From the NCBI GenBank assembly GCA_023255285.1, contig JALRIY010000086.1:1-9242 (forward strand): DNA of 9,242 bases. Reading direction: 5' to 3'. The translations under genes were made by a program, and so were the position numbers. Source of the DNA: Algoriphagus sp. (GTDB lineage Bacteria; Bacteroidota; Bacteroidia; Cytophagales; Cyclobacteriaceae). Below, piece by piece: positions 1 through 5,983 of the stretch. The first letter of the stretch is position 1; each line of letters begins with the position of its first letter. The notes beneath the pieces are model-generated. The model ran no database searches, was not told the DNA's origin, and saw only the letters and a program-made list of their open reading frames with translations.

Positions 1-677
1 CGATCGTGGGTGATGGCCACGACGGTCCCTGGGTACTCCTGAAGGAAACGTTCGAGCCAGTGAACGCTCTCGGCGTCCAGGTGGTTGGTCGGTTCATCGA
101 GGAGCAACACATCTGGCTCCTGTAAGAGCAGTCGGCAAAGGGCCACGCGTCTTTTCTCCCCACCAGATAGATTGGCTACGTTCGCTTCAGCTGGTGGGAG
201 TCGCAAGGCATCCATGGCCTTGTCTAGCATCACGTCGAGCTCCCAGGCATTGACTGCATCTAATTTCTCCTGCACTTCCCCTTGGCGGGTGATCAACTTG
301 TCCATGGCATCTGGATCGTCCATAAGGGCAGGATCCATGAATTTTTCATTGATTTCTTCAAATTCTTTGAGCAAAGCCACCGTATCAGCTACTGCTTCCT
401 CCACCACTTCTTTAACAGTCTTTGTTGGGTCTAGTTTGGGTTCCTGCTCCAACATTCCTACTGTGTAGCCTGGAGACCAAACTACCTCTCCTAAAAATTC
501 TTTATCCAAACCTGCGATGATGCGTAGTACGGAGGACTTACCGGAGCCATTGAGACCCAACACCCCAATTTTTGCCCCATAAAAAAAGGAGAGGTAAATG
601 TCTTTTAATACTTTCTTCTGTGGGGGGTAAATTTTAGAAACCCCAGCCATGGAAAAGATAATTTTTTCAGCGCTCAT
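1..677 (-). CDS. ettA: Energy-dependent translational throttle protein EttA (ABC-F ATPase), N-terminal 225 residues; gene runs off the left edge
   Basis: EttA is a cytoplasmic ABC-F ATPase that binds the ribosomal E site and gates the first elongation steps according to the ATP/ADP ratio; it is not a transporter. The visible part is the first nucleotide-binding domain: Walker A GLNGSGKS at residues 41-48, Q-loop Gln78 in the EQEPKL segment, an inserted arm helix pair at about 93-155, signature LSGGE at 170-174, Walker B VLLLDE at 190-195 with catalytic Glu195, D-loop NHLD, and H-switch His224. The arm, and close similarity throughout to the E. coli protein as I remember it (for example the NLSGGE+RRVALCRLLL and DEPTNHLDAESV blocks), favour EttA over Uup or other ABC-F members. 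The ATG at 675-677 gives the expected N-terminus. The linker and second ATPase domain (about 330 residues) lie outside the window. It is divergent from the DUF349 gene across 131 bp. Confidence 0.95.
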   Translation of the reverse strand, partial: MSAEKIIFSMAGVSKIYPPQKKVLKDIYLSFFYGAKIGVLGLNGSGKSSVLRIIAGLDKEFLGEVVWSPGYTVGMLEQEPKLDPTKTVKEVVEEAVADTVALLKEFEEINEKFMDPALMDDPDAMDKLITRQGEVQEKLDAVNAWELDVMLDKAMDALRLPPAEANVANLSGGEKRRVALCRLLLQEPDVLLLDEPTNHLDAESVHWLERFLQEYPGTVVAITHD

Positions 678-719
678 GCCAGTAAACTAGTTAGATCTTT
701 ATGTAACAATAGTAGAAGG

Positions 720-727
720 CAAAAATA
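720..727 (-). promoter_or_regulatory. Candidate -7 box (TATTTTTG) for ettA
   Basis: On the minus strand this reads TATTTTTG, a perfect match to TAnnTTTG, the -7 element of the Bacteroidota primary sigma factor. It lies 42 bp upstream of the ettA ATG, leaving a leader of about 35 nt. I see no convincing TTG/TTTG -33 box at the usual distance of about 19-22 bp, so this is tentative. Nothing comparable stands out for the divergent DUF349 gene in the same gap. Confidence 0.35.
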
Positions 728-808
728 TACCTTTCTTAGGATAAGTGAGGGCTAATTGATTATTTTGCATAAAATTGAGTAACACAACCTATAACCTAGA
801 GTAGTACC

Positions 809-2059
809 ATGCAACATGCCTTTGGATATATCCAAGACGGAAAGGTCTTTCTAAAGGGATTTTTAGGTAGACCAGACCGAGTGATAGGTGAGGTAAAAGG
901 AGACGAGGAGTCGACCATCCTTTATTTTGAAACTCGTTTTACTCAAATAGAAGAAAAGGTATTAAAGTTAAAAGCTTCAATTGAAGAAAATCAAAACAAG
1001 GGTTCTTTTTTGATGAAATTGATTCACCTCAAAGAATCACTGTATGAAAGTGATGCCTTGGGGGATTTTGCTTCTTTGATTGCCGAACTCGAGAGGCAAG
1101 AATCCTTCTTGTCGGAGATCATTCAAGAAAATAGAAGTAAAAACTTAGCGCTAAAGCGAGAATTGGTAATCGAAGCAAATGCTTTAAAAGACAGTACCGA
1201 TTGGAAAGAAACGACAGAAAAATTCAAAGAGCTAAAACTCCGTTGGATCAAAACGGGACCAGTTGAGAAGGAAGTTCAGGAAGAGACTGAAAGACATTTC
1301 AATGAGGCCGTCAATCATTTTTTTGCGCAGCGTCAGGAATTTTACGATCAGCTTACGCTTCAAGCGGAAGAAAACATCAAGGTGTACGAATCCCTACTCC
1401 TCCAAGCTCGAGATGCCCATGACTTACCAGATGCTAAGATGGCTTTTGACATCAGCAAACGTATTCAAAAAGAATGGAAAGCTGCAGGAAAAGTTCCTGC
1501 CGAGCGACGTCAACCCATTTGGGATGAATTTTCCAGGTTAAATAATCGTATTTTTTCACGGTACAAGCGCACGCTTAATCCAGGTCCAGAAATGCATCCT
1601 CGGGAAGTATTGCGAAAAATTGAAAGCATGGTGGAGGAATTGAAAAAGCTAGCCCATCTACCTACCAATAACGAGATTACACAACGTGCAAAGTTAATTC
1701 AAGAAGAGTGGAAAAAACTCCCAATGCGAAAGCCAAAGGAAGCCAATTTACCTGCGCGCTCCTACCAATTTTTCATGGATATTATCTTTGAAAAAGCTTT
1801 TTTAGAAAAGCTTGGACACAGTAAGTATACGGATTTTGGGGATAAGCCCCTTGAGGAACAGAAACAGATCAAAGCGGCTATTTTGAAAGATTTGTTGTAC
1901 CGAGATCAAGGGGAATTGGAAACTATGGAAAACAATTCGGCTAACTTCCGTGTAGAGACTGCAGATTTCGAAATGATGATGAAAAAGAAGCTTTCTAGTT
2001 TGAAGCGAAAGATCGATGTAAAAAATTATGTCTTAAGGCAACTTTCTCTGAGATCCTGA
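809..2059 (+). CDS. DUF349 repeat protein, 416 residues, function unknown
   Basis: A soluble, highly charged, almost wholly helical protein with no signal peptide or membrane segment. Two clear DUF349 repeats are visible at about 113-180 (W132 then KFKELKLRW, ending HFFAQRQEF) and 187-253 (MAFDISKRIQKEWKAAGKV, ending NRIFSRYKR). A third, degenerate copy is likely at about 266-332 (KLIQEEWKKL). The repeats share a W-x2-G/L turn after a Lys-rich helix. The first 110 residues hold a short beta-like start (FGYIQDGKVFLKGF) followed by heptad-like helix. The C-terminus (about 385-412) is a Lys-rich helix that probably forms a coiled coil. The ATG at 809 is the only reasonable start, because an in-frame TAG sits at 797-799. 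DUF349 proteins are common in Bacteroidota and have no firm biochemical role that I can state. Divergence from ettA is suggestive of nothing more than shared housekeeping expression. The family call is firm; the function is unknown. Confidence 0.9.
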   Translation: MQHAFGYIQDGKVFLKGFLGRPDRVIGEVKGDEESTILYFETRFTQIEEKVLKLKASIEENQNKGSFLMKLIHLKESLYESDALGDFASLIAELERQESFLSEIIQENRSKNLALKRELVIEANALKDSTDWKETTEKFKELKLRWIKTGPVEKEVQEETERHFNEAVNHFFAQRQEFYDQLTLQAEENIKVYESLLLQARDAHDLPDAKMAFDISKRIQKEWKAAGKVPAERRQPIWDEFSRLNNRIFSRYKRTLNPGPEMHPREVLRKIESMVEELKKLAHLPTNNEITQRAKLIQEEWKKLPMRKPKEANLPARSYQFFMDIIFEKAFLEKLGHSKYTDFGDKPLEEQKQIKAAILKDLLYRDQGELETMENNSANFRVETADFEMMMKKKLSSLKRKIDVKNYVLRQLSLRS

Positions 2060-2132
2060 GTACAACCATTGTATTGAAAAAATTACTATTCTTGCACTAT
2101 TATCATCCGGAACACCTCCAAAAACAAAAACT

Positions 2133-2354
2133 ATGTACTGGACACTTGAACTAGCCTCCTACCTTGAAGATGCTCCTTGGCCAGCAACCAAGGACGAACT
2201 CATCGATTATGCCATCCGCTCTGGGGCCCCACTAGAAGTGGTGGAAAACCTCCAAGAATTGGAAGACGATGGCGAACCCTACGAAACCATTGAAGAAATT
2301 TGGCCTGATTATCCTACCAAAGACGATTTTTTCTTCAACGAAGACGAGTATTAA
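2133..2354 (+). CDS. Small acidic DUF2795-type protein, 73 residues
   Basis: This tiny protein carries about 22 Asp/Glu against three Lys/Arg, so its predicted pI is very low. The core at residues 5-50 follows the DUF2795 pattern: an LASYLEDAPWPATKDELIDYA helix-turn-helix-like start (residues 7-27, broken here for length: LASYLEDAPWPA then TKDELIDYA), then RSGAPLEVVENLQEL. The tail is aromatic and acidic (DDFFFNEDEY at the C-terminus). There is no signal peptide and no membrane segment. Domain similarity and the absence of frame disruption make it a real gene despite its size. It starts 73 bp after the DUF349 stop and is preceded by an A-rich stretch (CAAAAACAAAAACT) rather than a Shine-Dalgarno sequence, as is usual in this phylum. 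It may be co-transcribed with the DUF349 gene and ends directly at the following terminator. I recall near-identical proteins across Cytophagales, but none with a known role. Confidence 0.85.
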   Translation: MYWTLELASYLEDAPWPATKDELIDYAIRSGAPLEVVENLQELEDDGEPYETIEEIWPDYPTKDDFFFNEDEY

Positions 2355-2385
2355 GCAAAAAGCCCCGCACGAGCGGGGCTTTTGC
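2355..2385. terminator. Bidirectional intrinsic terminator between convergent genes
   Basis: An 11-bp perfect stem, AAAAGCCCCGC (2358-2368) and GCGGGGCTTTT (2373-2383), has an ACGA loop. It reads as a GC-rich stem followed by T4 on the plus strand and T5 on the minus strand. It fills nearly all of the 33-bp gap between the small acidic gene (stop 2352-2354) and the LytTR regulator (stop 2388-2390), so it serves both. Confidence 0.9.
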
Positions 2386-2387
2386 CT

Positions 2388-3125
2388 TTACAGTCCTAGC
2401 ACCTGTCGCAAACGGACATAGCCGTTCTTACTTACAGGTATCTTTGCACCCGAGCGCAACCTCAACACGTAGGAATCTTTTTCGTAGGGCTCTATACCAG
2501 ACAATTCCTGGAGGTTTACCAAAAAGGAGCGGTGTATACGGGCAAATTTGCCTGGATCTAGGCTTTCCTCCAAGTGCTTCATGGTCATTTTTTTCAAAAA
2601 TTTGCCTTCCCCAGTGTGGATGGAAATGTAATCGTCCTCTGCAGCAAAGTAGCTGACCTCCTGCACTGGAATGATTTTGATTTCATTTTTTACCCGCACC
2701 ACAAGTCGCGTACATTTTCCCTGCTGTATTAGGGATAATTCTTCTGGATAGCTGGCTGAAGCAGAATTGCCCTGGTACTGACTTAGAAATCGAGTAATGG
2801 CCTGCGCAAAACGAGCCTCAGAAAAGGGCTTGACCAAGTAGTCCAGACCCTTGGCATCAAAGGCTTTCACTGCATACTGATCAAAAGCCGTTGTAAAAAG
2901 TACTGCGGGAGGGTTTTCCAAGAGTTCGAGTAACTCAAACCCCGTAATCTTGGGCATCTGAATGTCTAGAAAAATAAGGTCAGGATGATGCAATTGAATT
3001 GCCTTGAAAGCTTCAACCCCATCGTGACACATGGCTACCACCTCAAACTGTGGATAGGCTCCCAAAAATTCTTTGACCAGCCCAGCGGCAAGCGGCTCGT
3101 CATCTACGATAATTGCTTTGATCAT
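2388..3125 (-). CDS. LytTR-family response regulator (LytR/AlgR type), 245 residues
   Basis: This is a DNA-binding response regulator expected to be phosphorylated by the kinase encoded just upstream. The receiver domain spans about 1-115: acidic pocket Asp8/Asp9, phospho-acceptor Asp54 in FLDIQMP, switch Thr79 in the FTTAFDQYA segment, and Lys99-Pro100. A linker at about 116-135 leads to a LytTR DNA-binding domain at about 137-243, seen in IIPVQEVSYFAAEDDYISIH, KFARIHRSFLVN and the C-terminal IPVSKNGYVRLR. All key phosphorylation residues are present and the length is normal for the family. The ATG at 3123-3125 overlaps the kinase stop by 4 nt (ATGA), pointing to translational coupling. The gene is the last of a three-gene operon and ends 3 bp from a bidirectional terminator. 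Its likely targets include its own operon promoter, where three direct repeats with 21-bp period occur (see 5075-5126). Confidence 0.95.
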   Translation of the reverse strand: MIKAIIVDDEPLAAGLVKEFLGAYPQFEVVAMCHDGVEAFKAIQLHHPDLIFLDIQMPKITGFELLELLENPPAVLFTTAFDQYAVKAFDAKGLDYLVKPFSEARFAQAITRFLSQYQGNSASASYPEELSLIQQGKCTRLVVRVKNEIKIIPVQEVSYFAAEDDYISIHTGEGKFLKKMTMKHLEESLDPGKFARIHRSFLVNLQELSGIEPYEKDSYVLRLRSGAKIPVSKNGYVRLRQVLGL

Positions 3126-4162
3126 CGGGTAACAGGGATTTTTAAGTACACGCTAAACAAACTATTGGACGCACTTTTTTCCAAAAGATCTGTTCGCCCA
3201 TAAATTAGAAAAAGCCTACGCTCGACAGAACTTAGGCCGAAGCCCGTTCCCTCTTGACCTGAATCTTGGGAATCAAAGGGATTTTGAACCTTCACAAGAA
3301 GGTAATTGTCTTCTTTTTGGCAGTGAATAAAAATTTTCACCTCACCAAGGGTGCCGTACAACCCGTATTTGATCGCATTTTCTACCAGCGGCTGTACGAG
3401 TAAGGGTGGGATCTTCAGGGCTTCCACACCGTCTTCAACCTGCAGATCTACCAGCAAGCGATGTCCGAACCGCACCCGCTCAATGTCTAAGTACATGGTC
3501 AAGTATTTGACCTCATCGGCCAAACTGATCCAAGATTGCCCTTCGGTGCGTAGGGTACCTCTCAGGAAATCCGAAAGCAACAAAACCATGTCTCTAGCAC
3601 GCTGCGGATTTGCAAGCACCAAGGCATGGATAGAATTGAGGCTATTGAATAAGAAGTGGGGCTGCAGTTGTTGCCTTAGCTGAGCAAGTTCCGCGTCCTT
3701 GGAAAGCTGTAGCAACTGCCCCTCGCGACGACTAAGCTCCTCCTGCCCAGCCAGCTTGGAAAGTACCACCGATAGGAGTGCCAGCAGTTGAAGCACCAAT
3801 CCTAGAAGCAGCCACCGGAAGTAAAAACTAGCGGCTAACTGTTCCAGGTAATCGAACTCTTCGTCAAACCACCAGGAAAGGAGCTGGGCATGCGTCCAAA
3901 CTATCCCTCCACCAAGCAAAAGCGGGAAAATAAGTAACAGAACCGTGTTTTTTGGGCTGTCTGAAAAATGGCGGAATACTTGCTCTAGCAGTAGCATCCC
4001 TCCCAAAAAAAGAAGGGTAAAAAAGAAGGCATCTACCAACGCAACCTCTTCTTCAAGACCCTGGGTGTGTAGCAAAAAATAGCCTCCCAGAAACCAGATA
4101 CATGCGATTCCCAGGAGGATCCATTTCCCAAAGTTAGCAGGTGAAAAAGCGGGCAAATACAC
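3122..4162 (-). CDS. LytS/YehU-type sensor histidine kinase, 346 residues, GTG start
   Basis: The sensor kinase partner of the downstream LytTR regulator. The N-terminus has four predicted membrane helices at about 13-31, 43-62, 72-90 and 114-136, with only short loops and no extracytoplasmic sensor domain. A linker helix (about 138-165, EELSRREGQLLQL) leads to the His_kinase core: phospho-acceptor His169 in the LRQQLQPHFLFNSLNSIHAL segment, then the HATPase with N-box PLLVQPLVENAIKYG (Asn262) and G-box GTGFGLSSVERRL at 305-317. The start is GTG at 4160-4162. An in-frame TAA lies one codon further upstream (4166-4168), and no ATG occurs until residue 56, inside the second helix. It begins 13 bp after the LiaF-like gene ends and overlaps the regulator by 4 nt. 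Lacking its own sensor domain, it probably senses within the membrane or through the LiaF-like protein; that is inference. Confidence 0.93.
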   Translation of the reverse strand: MYLPAFSPANFGKWILLGIACIWFLGGYFLLHTQGLEEEVALVDAFFFTLLFLGGMLLLEQVFRHFSDSPKNTVLLLIFPLLLGGGIVWTHAQLLSWWFDEEFDYLEQLAASFYFRWLLLGLVLQLLALLSVVLSKLAGQEELSRREGQLLQLSKDAELAQLRQQLQPHFLFNSLNSIHALVLANPQRARDMVLLLSDFLRGTLRTEGQSWISLADEVKYLTMYLDIERVRFGHRLLVDLQVEDGVEALKIPPLLVQPLVENAIKYGLYGTLGEVKIFIHCQKEDNYLLVKVQNPFDSQDSGQEGTGFGLSSVERRLFLIYGRTDLLEKSASNSLFSVYLKIPVTR

Positions 4163-4175
4163 GATTTAGCAGGGA

Positions 4176-5018
4176 TTAAAAGGACTTGATTTCCAGTCCG
4201 CTAAATAATAAAGTGCCTTTTAGGATCAATACCTTGTTGGGATCTACCCCTCCTTCGCGAAACATCCGTTTGTCTTCCAGGCCGGCGGCGATATTGGAAA
4301 CCTCCGTCCGAACATCCCAGTGTGGAGGGATGATCAATTTGACACCACCGAATCCAACTTCCAAATCCAAACTAGCAACGCCCGTAAAATCCACTTGTGT
4401 CAGGTCGAGGTCCAAGCCACCAAAAATTACAGTGGCTTTACCCCCTTGAAAATTTTTTGTCATCAACCTGCGATTTACGCCACTAAAGATGACGCTTTCA
4501 TTGATTCGGTCCATAAAGGCGGTGCCCGTAGCACGGACAAAGCCTGAATCTGGAGCCTTGCTTGATCCTTCCTGCGAAGGACTAGCATCCTCCACTACTT
4601 CGGCTGACTGGGTAGGCTCAGATGCCGATGTCTCCGTTTTTTTTGCTCTAGATGCTTCCCAATTTTTCCGGATATCGTTCATGGCTTTGTGCTCCTTTTT
4701 TTTCTGGGTGATCAAGTAAATCCCCAAGGCAATCAAACCGACCGGCCATAAATACTGGTCAATACCTAGATCCAAATCAAACTCTCTTTTCAGTAAAAAG
4801 TAAACACCAATGAAGAGGACCACAGACCCAAAAAAACTCTTGAACTGCTGACTGATCAGTGTATAGGTGCCTAAAGCAATCAAGATCATCGGCCAGGTAA
4901 GCACCCAATCTGGGATGTAGAGCCCCAATCTTCTAAAAAGGAGAATCATGCCTATACCGAGAATGATTACGCCAAAAGCAATACTACCGTCGTTACGTGG
5001 TTTTGTGTAGTTGTTCAT
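4176..5018 (-). CDS. LiaF-like membrane protein (N-terminal four-helix LiaI/LiaF-type region plus LiaF C-terminal domain), 280 residues
   Basis: First gene of the signalling operon. Four membrane helices are predicted at about 12-28, 35-56, 61-77 and 87-104, of the Gly-rich kind seen in LiaI/LiaF N-terminal regions (SIAFGVIILGIGMILLFRRL, WPMILIALG, LWPVGLIALGIYL). A polar, Ser/Glu-rich linker spans about 106-160. The C-terminal domain (about 175-280) has the repeated strand pattern of the LiaF/DUF2154 family: IFSGVNRRL, TVIFGGLDLDL, LEVGFGGVKLIIP and the terminal LLFSGLEIKSF. In Bacillus, LiaF represses the LiaSR envelope-stress pair. Here the partner kinase and regulator belong to the unrelated LytS/LytTR type, so a similar damping role is only a hypothesis. 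The ATG at 5016-5018 lies 21 bp from a perfect -7 box. The domain call is good; the direction of its effect is unknown. Confidence 0.87.
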   Translation of the reverse strand: MNNYTKPRNDGSIAFGVIILGIGMILLFRRLGLYIPDWVLTWPMILIALGTYTLISQQFKSFFGSVVLFIGVYFLLKREFDLDLGIDQYLWPVGLIALGIYLITQKKKEHKAMNDIRKNWEASRAKKTETSASEPTQSAEVVEDASPSQEGSSKAPDSGFVRATGTAFMDRINESVIFSGVNRRLMTKNFQGGKATVIFGGLDLDLTQVDFTGVASLDLEVGFGGVKLIIPPHWDVRTEVSNIAAGLEDKRMFREGGVDPNKVLILKGTLLFSGLEIKSF

Positions 5019-5038
5019 CAGGATTAAATTTAGTTAAA

Positions 5039-5046
5039 CAAAACTA
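5039..5046 (-). promoter_or_regulatory. Candidate -7 box (TAGTTTTG) for the liaF-like/lytS/lytTR operon
   Basis: A perfect TAnnTTTG match on the minus strand, 20 bp before the ATG of the LiaF-like gene, implies a leader of about 13 nt. The place where a -33 box should lie (about 5065-5070) holds no TTG/TTTG. The promoter may therefore depend on an activator, consistent with the repeats at 5075-5126 just upstream. Confidence 0.5.
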
Positions 5047-5074
5047 GTCCTTCAACTGAAACCTACCTTGATTG

Positions 5075-5126
5075 ATTCGGTGAAGTCATCCAAAAAATCG
5101 GTAAAGCACACAAACTAGCCGGTAAA
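5075..5126 (-). promoter_or_regulatory. Three direct repeats at exact 21-bp period: candidate LytTR operator
   Basis: Read on the minus strand, the copies are TTCACCGAAT (5075-5084), TTTACCGATT (5096-5105) and TTTACCGGCT (5117-5126), consensus TTYACCGRNT. Start-to-start distances are 21 and 21 bp, two helical turns, so all three lie on one face of the DNA. LytTR regulators such as AgrA and AlgR are known to bind pairs of about 9-bp direct repeats with this centre-to-centre distance. The nearest copy lies about 28 bp upstream of the -7 box at 5039-5046, where an activator could contact RNA polymerase. The whole array fits between the ispD stop and the LiaF-like start. No fourth copy is seen one period further in either direction. 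The repeats are seen directly; the binding by the operon's own LytTR regulator is inferred. Confidence 0.6.
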
Positions 5127-5144
5127 TGAATTTTCTACTTTAAC

Positions 5145-5819
5145 TCAGCGATCTGTCATTAAAAATTCAGCGAAGGCCAAATCCTCGGGCGTAGTCAATT
5201 TTATGTTTTCTGAATTGCCCTCAATCAGGGTAATTTCCCATCCCTGATGCTCGTAGACAGTGGCGTCGTCTGTAAAAAACGGCAAATCATCCACCTGAAA
5301 CGCCTGGAGGAGACGCTCCACTTGGAAGGTCTGTGGCGTCTGGACCAAACGGAAGTTTGCACGGTCTTGAAAGCTACTCTGGCCCGCAGGCCCCACTTTT
5401 CGCAGAGAGTCTTTTAACGGCACTACTGGAATCGCACTTCCATGCGCTTGAGCTATTGTAAAACTATTTAGAATGACTTCAGGCGAGACAAAGGGGCGCA
5501 CGCCGTCGTGAATGGCAACCAAACCTTCTTGAAAGGGAAGTGCCATTAAGCCATTTTTGACCGATTGAAAGCGACTTGTCCCACCAGCAACCAACTGATG
5601 GGGAAGGGTAAAATTATGGGAATCACACAATTCGTTCCAATAATCAAAATCGGCGTGGGGCAAGACCAAAATGAGGTACACGCTTGGTTCGGAAGCATAA
5701 AACTTTTCCAGAGTGTGCATTACTATGGGCTTACCTGCCAAAGGAAGGTATTGCTTGGAAAGGGAGCCCCCCATCCGCATTCCTTTTCCACCGGCGACGA
5801 TTACGGCTGCTTTATTCAT
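5145..5819 (-). CDS. ispD: 2-C-methyl-D-erythritol 4-phosphate cytidylyltransferase IspD, 224 residues
   Basis: A cytoplasmic enzyme of the MEP isoprenoid pathway; it joins CTP and MEP to give CDP-ME plus pyrophosphate. The nucleotide-binding loop VAGGKGMRMG is at residues 8-17, with Arg15 and Lys22 in the positions of the catalytic Arg/Lys pair (SKQYLPL). GGTSRFQSV is at 79-87, HDGVRPF at 104-110 with the metal-binding Asp105, LVQTPQTF at 158-165, FFTDDATVYE at 181-190, and NIKLTTPEDL at 205-214 with Lys207. Length is normal (about 225-235). The start is ATG at 5817-5819, and the N-terminus MNKAAVIVAGGKG fits the family. It lies between the queA terminator upstream and the signalling operon downstream. 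I see no terminator after it, so read-through into the LiaF-like gene is possible. Its presence implies a MEP rather than a mevalonate pathway, as is common in Cytophagales. Confidence 0.96.
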   Translation of the reverse strand: MNKAAVIVAGGKGMRMGGSLSKQYLPLAGKPIVMHTLEKFYASEPSVYLILVLPHADFDYWNELCDSHNFTLPHQLVAGGTSRFQSVKNGLMALPFQEGLVAIHDGVRPFVSPEVILNSFTIAQAHGSAIPVVPLKDSLRKVGPAGQSSFQDRANFRLVQTPQTFQVERLLQAFQVDDLPFFTDDATVYEHQGWEITLIEGNSENIKLTTPEDLAFAEFLMTDR

Positions 5820-5865
5820 TCAGGTTGAAATCTTAGAAAAATGTTAGCCACTGAAAGGGGCTTCT

Positions 5866-5897
5866 CAAATTTGGTGAATTTCTACTCATTGGCCAAC
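5866..5897 (-). promoter_or_regulatory. Weak candidate promoter for ispD
   Basis: On the minus strand GTTG (5894-5897) is followed after 20 bp by CAAATTTG (5866-5873). The spacing fits the Bacteroidota -33/-7 arrangement, but the -7 box has one mismatch (C for the first T of TAnnTTTG) and the -33 box is imperfect. It lies 46 bp upstream of the ispD ATG and downstream of the queA terminator, where ispD would need its own promoter. Confidence 0.25.
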
Positions 5898-5909
5898 GGG
5901 AAGTCCTCC

Positions 5910-5977
5910 AATCTGACCCTGGAGAATGCCGAAAATCCATAGGGCATAAAAAACCCCCGAAAACCGGGGGTCAGATT
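5910..5977. repeat. Perfect 10-bp inverted repeat spanning the queA terminator
   Basis: AATCTGACCC (5910-5919) and GGGTCAGATT (5968-5977) are exact reverse complements. The right copy shares GGGT (5968-5971) with one arm of the queA terminator, so the two pairings exclude each other in part. Between the arms lies a further small inverted repeat, ATGCC (5926-5930) with GGCAT (5943-5947). Beside it is CTCCA (5906-5910) with TGGAG (5920-5924). Whether this folds in RNA is not known. Confidence 0.5.
5948..5971 (-). terminator. Intrinsic terminator of queA
   Basis: On the minus strand the stem ACCCCCG/CGGGGGT (5965-5971 with 5953-5959) closes a GTTTT loop and is followed by a T-run (complement of A 5948-5953). 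It starts 13 bp after the queA stop codon. Its position separates queA from ispD transcriptionally. Confidence 0.85.
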
Positions 5978-5983
5978 TTCTAA

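Noticed and set aside
85..468. Plus-strand open frame of 127 codons at the left edge
   Set aside because: It lies wholly antisense to ettA, whose minus-strand product shows every ABC-F motif; the plus-strand product is Ser-rich and low in complexity with no recognisable domain.
786..800. Short tandem ACCTATA/ACCTAGA upstream of the DUF349 gene
   Set aside because: Two imperfect 7-bp units in an AT-rich gap are well within chance, and nothing ties them to a binding protein.
2069..2094. Possible promoter for the small acidic gene (TTG then TATTCTTG)
   Set aside because: The -7 box has a mismatch and the spacer is only 15 bp against the usual 19-22, so I did not annotate it.
2388..5018. Calling the signalling operon liaFSR
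   Set aside because: Only the first gene resembles LiaF; the kinase has the LytS-type QPHFLFN core and the regulator a LytTR domain, so the liaS and liaR names would mislead.
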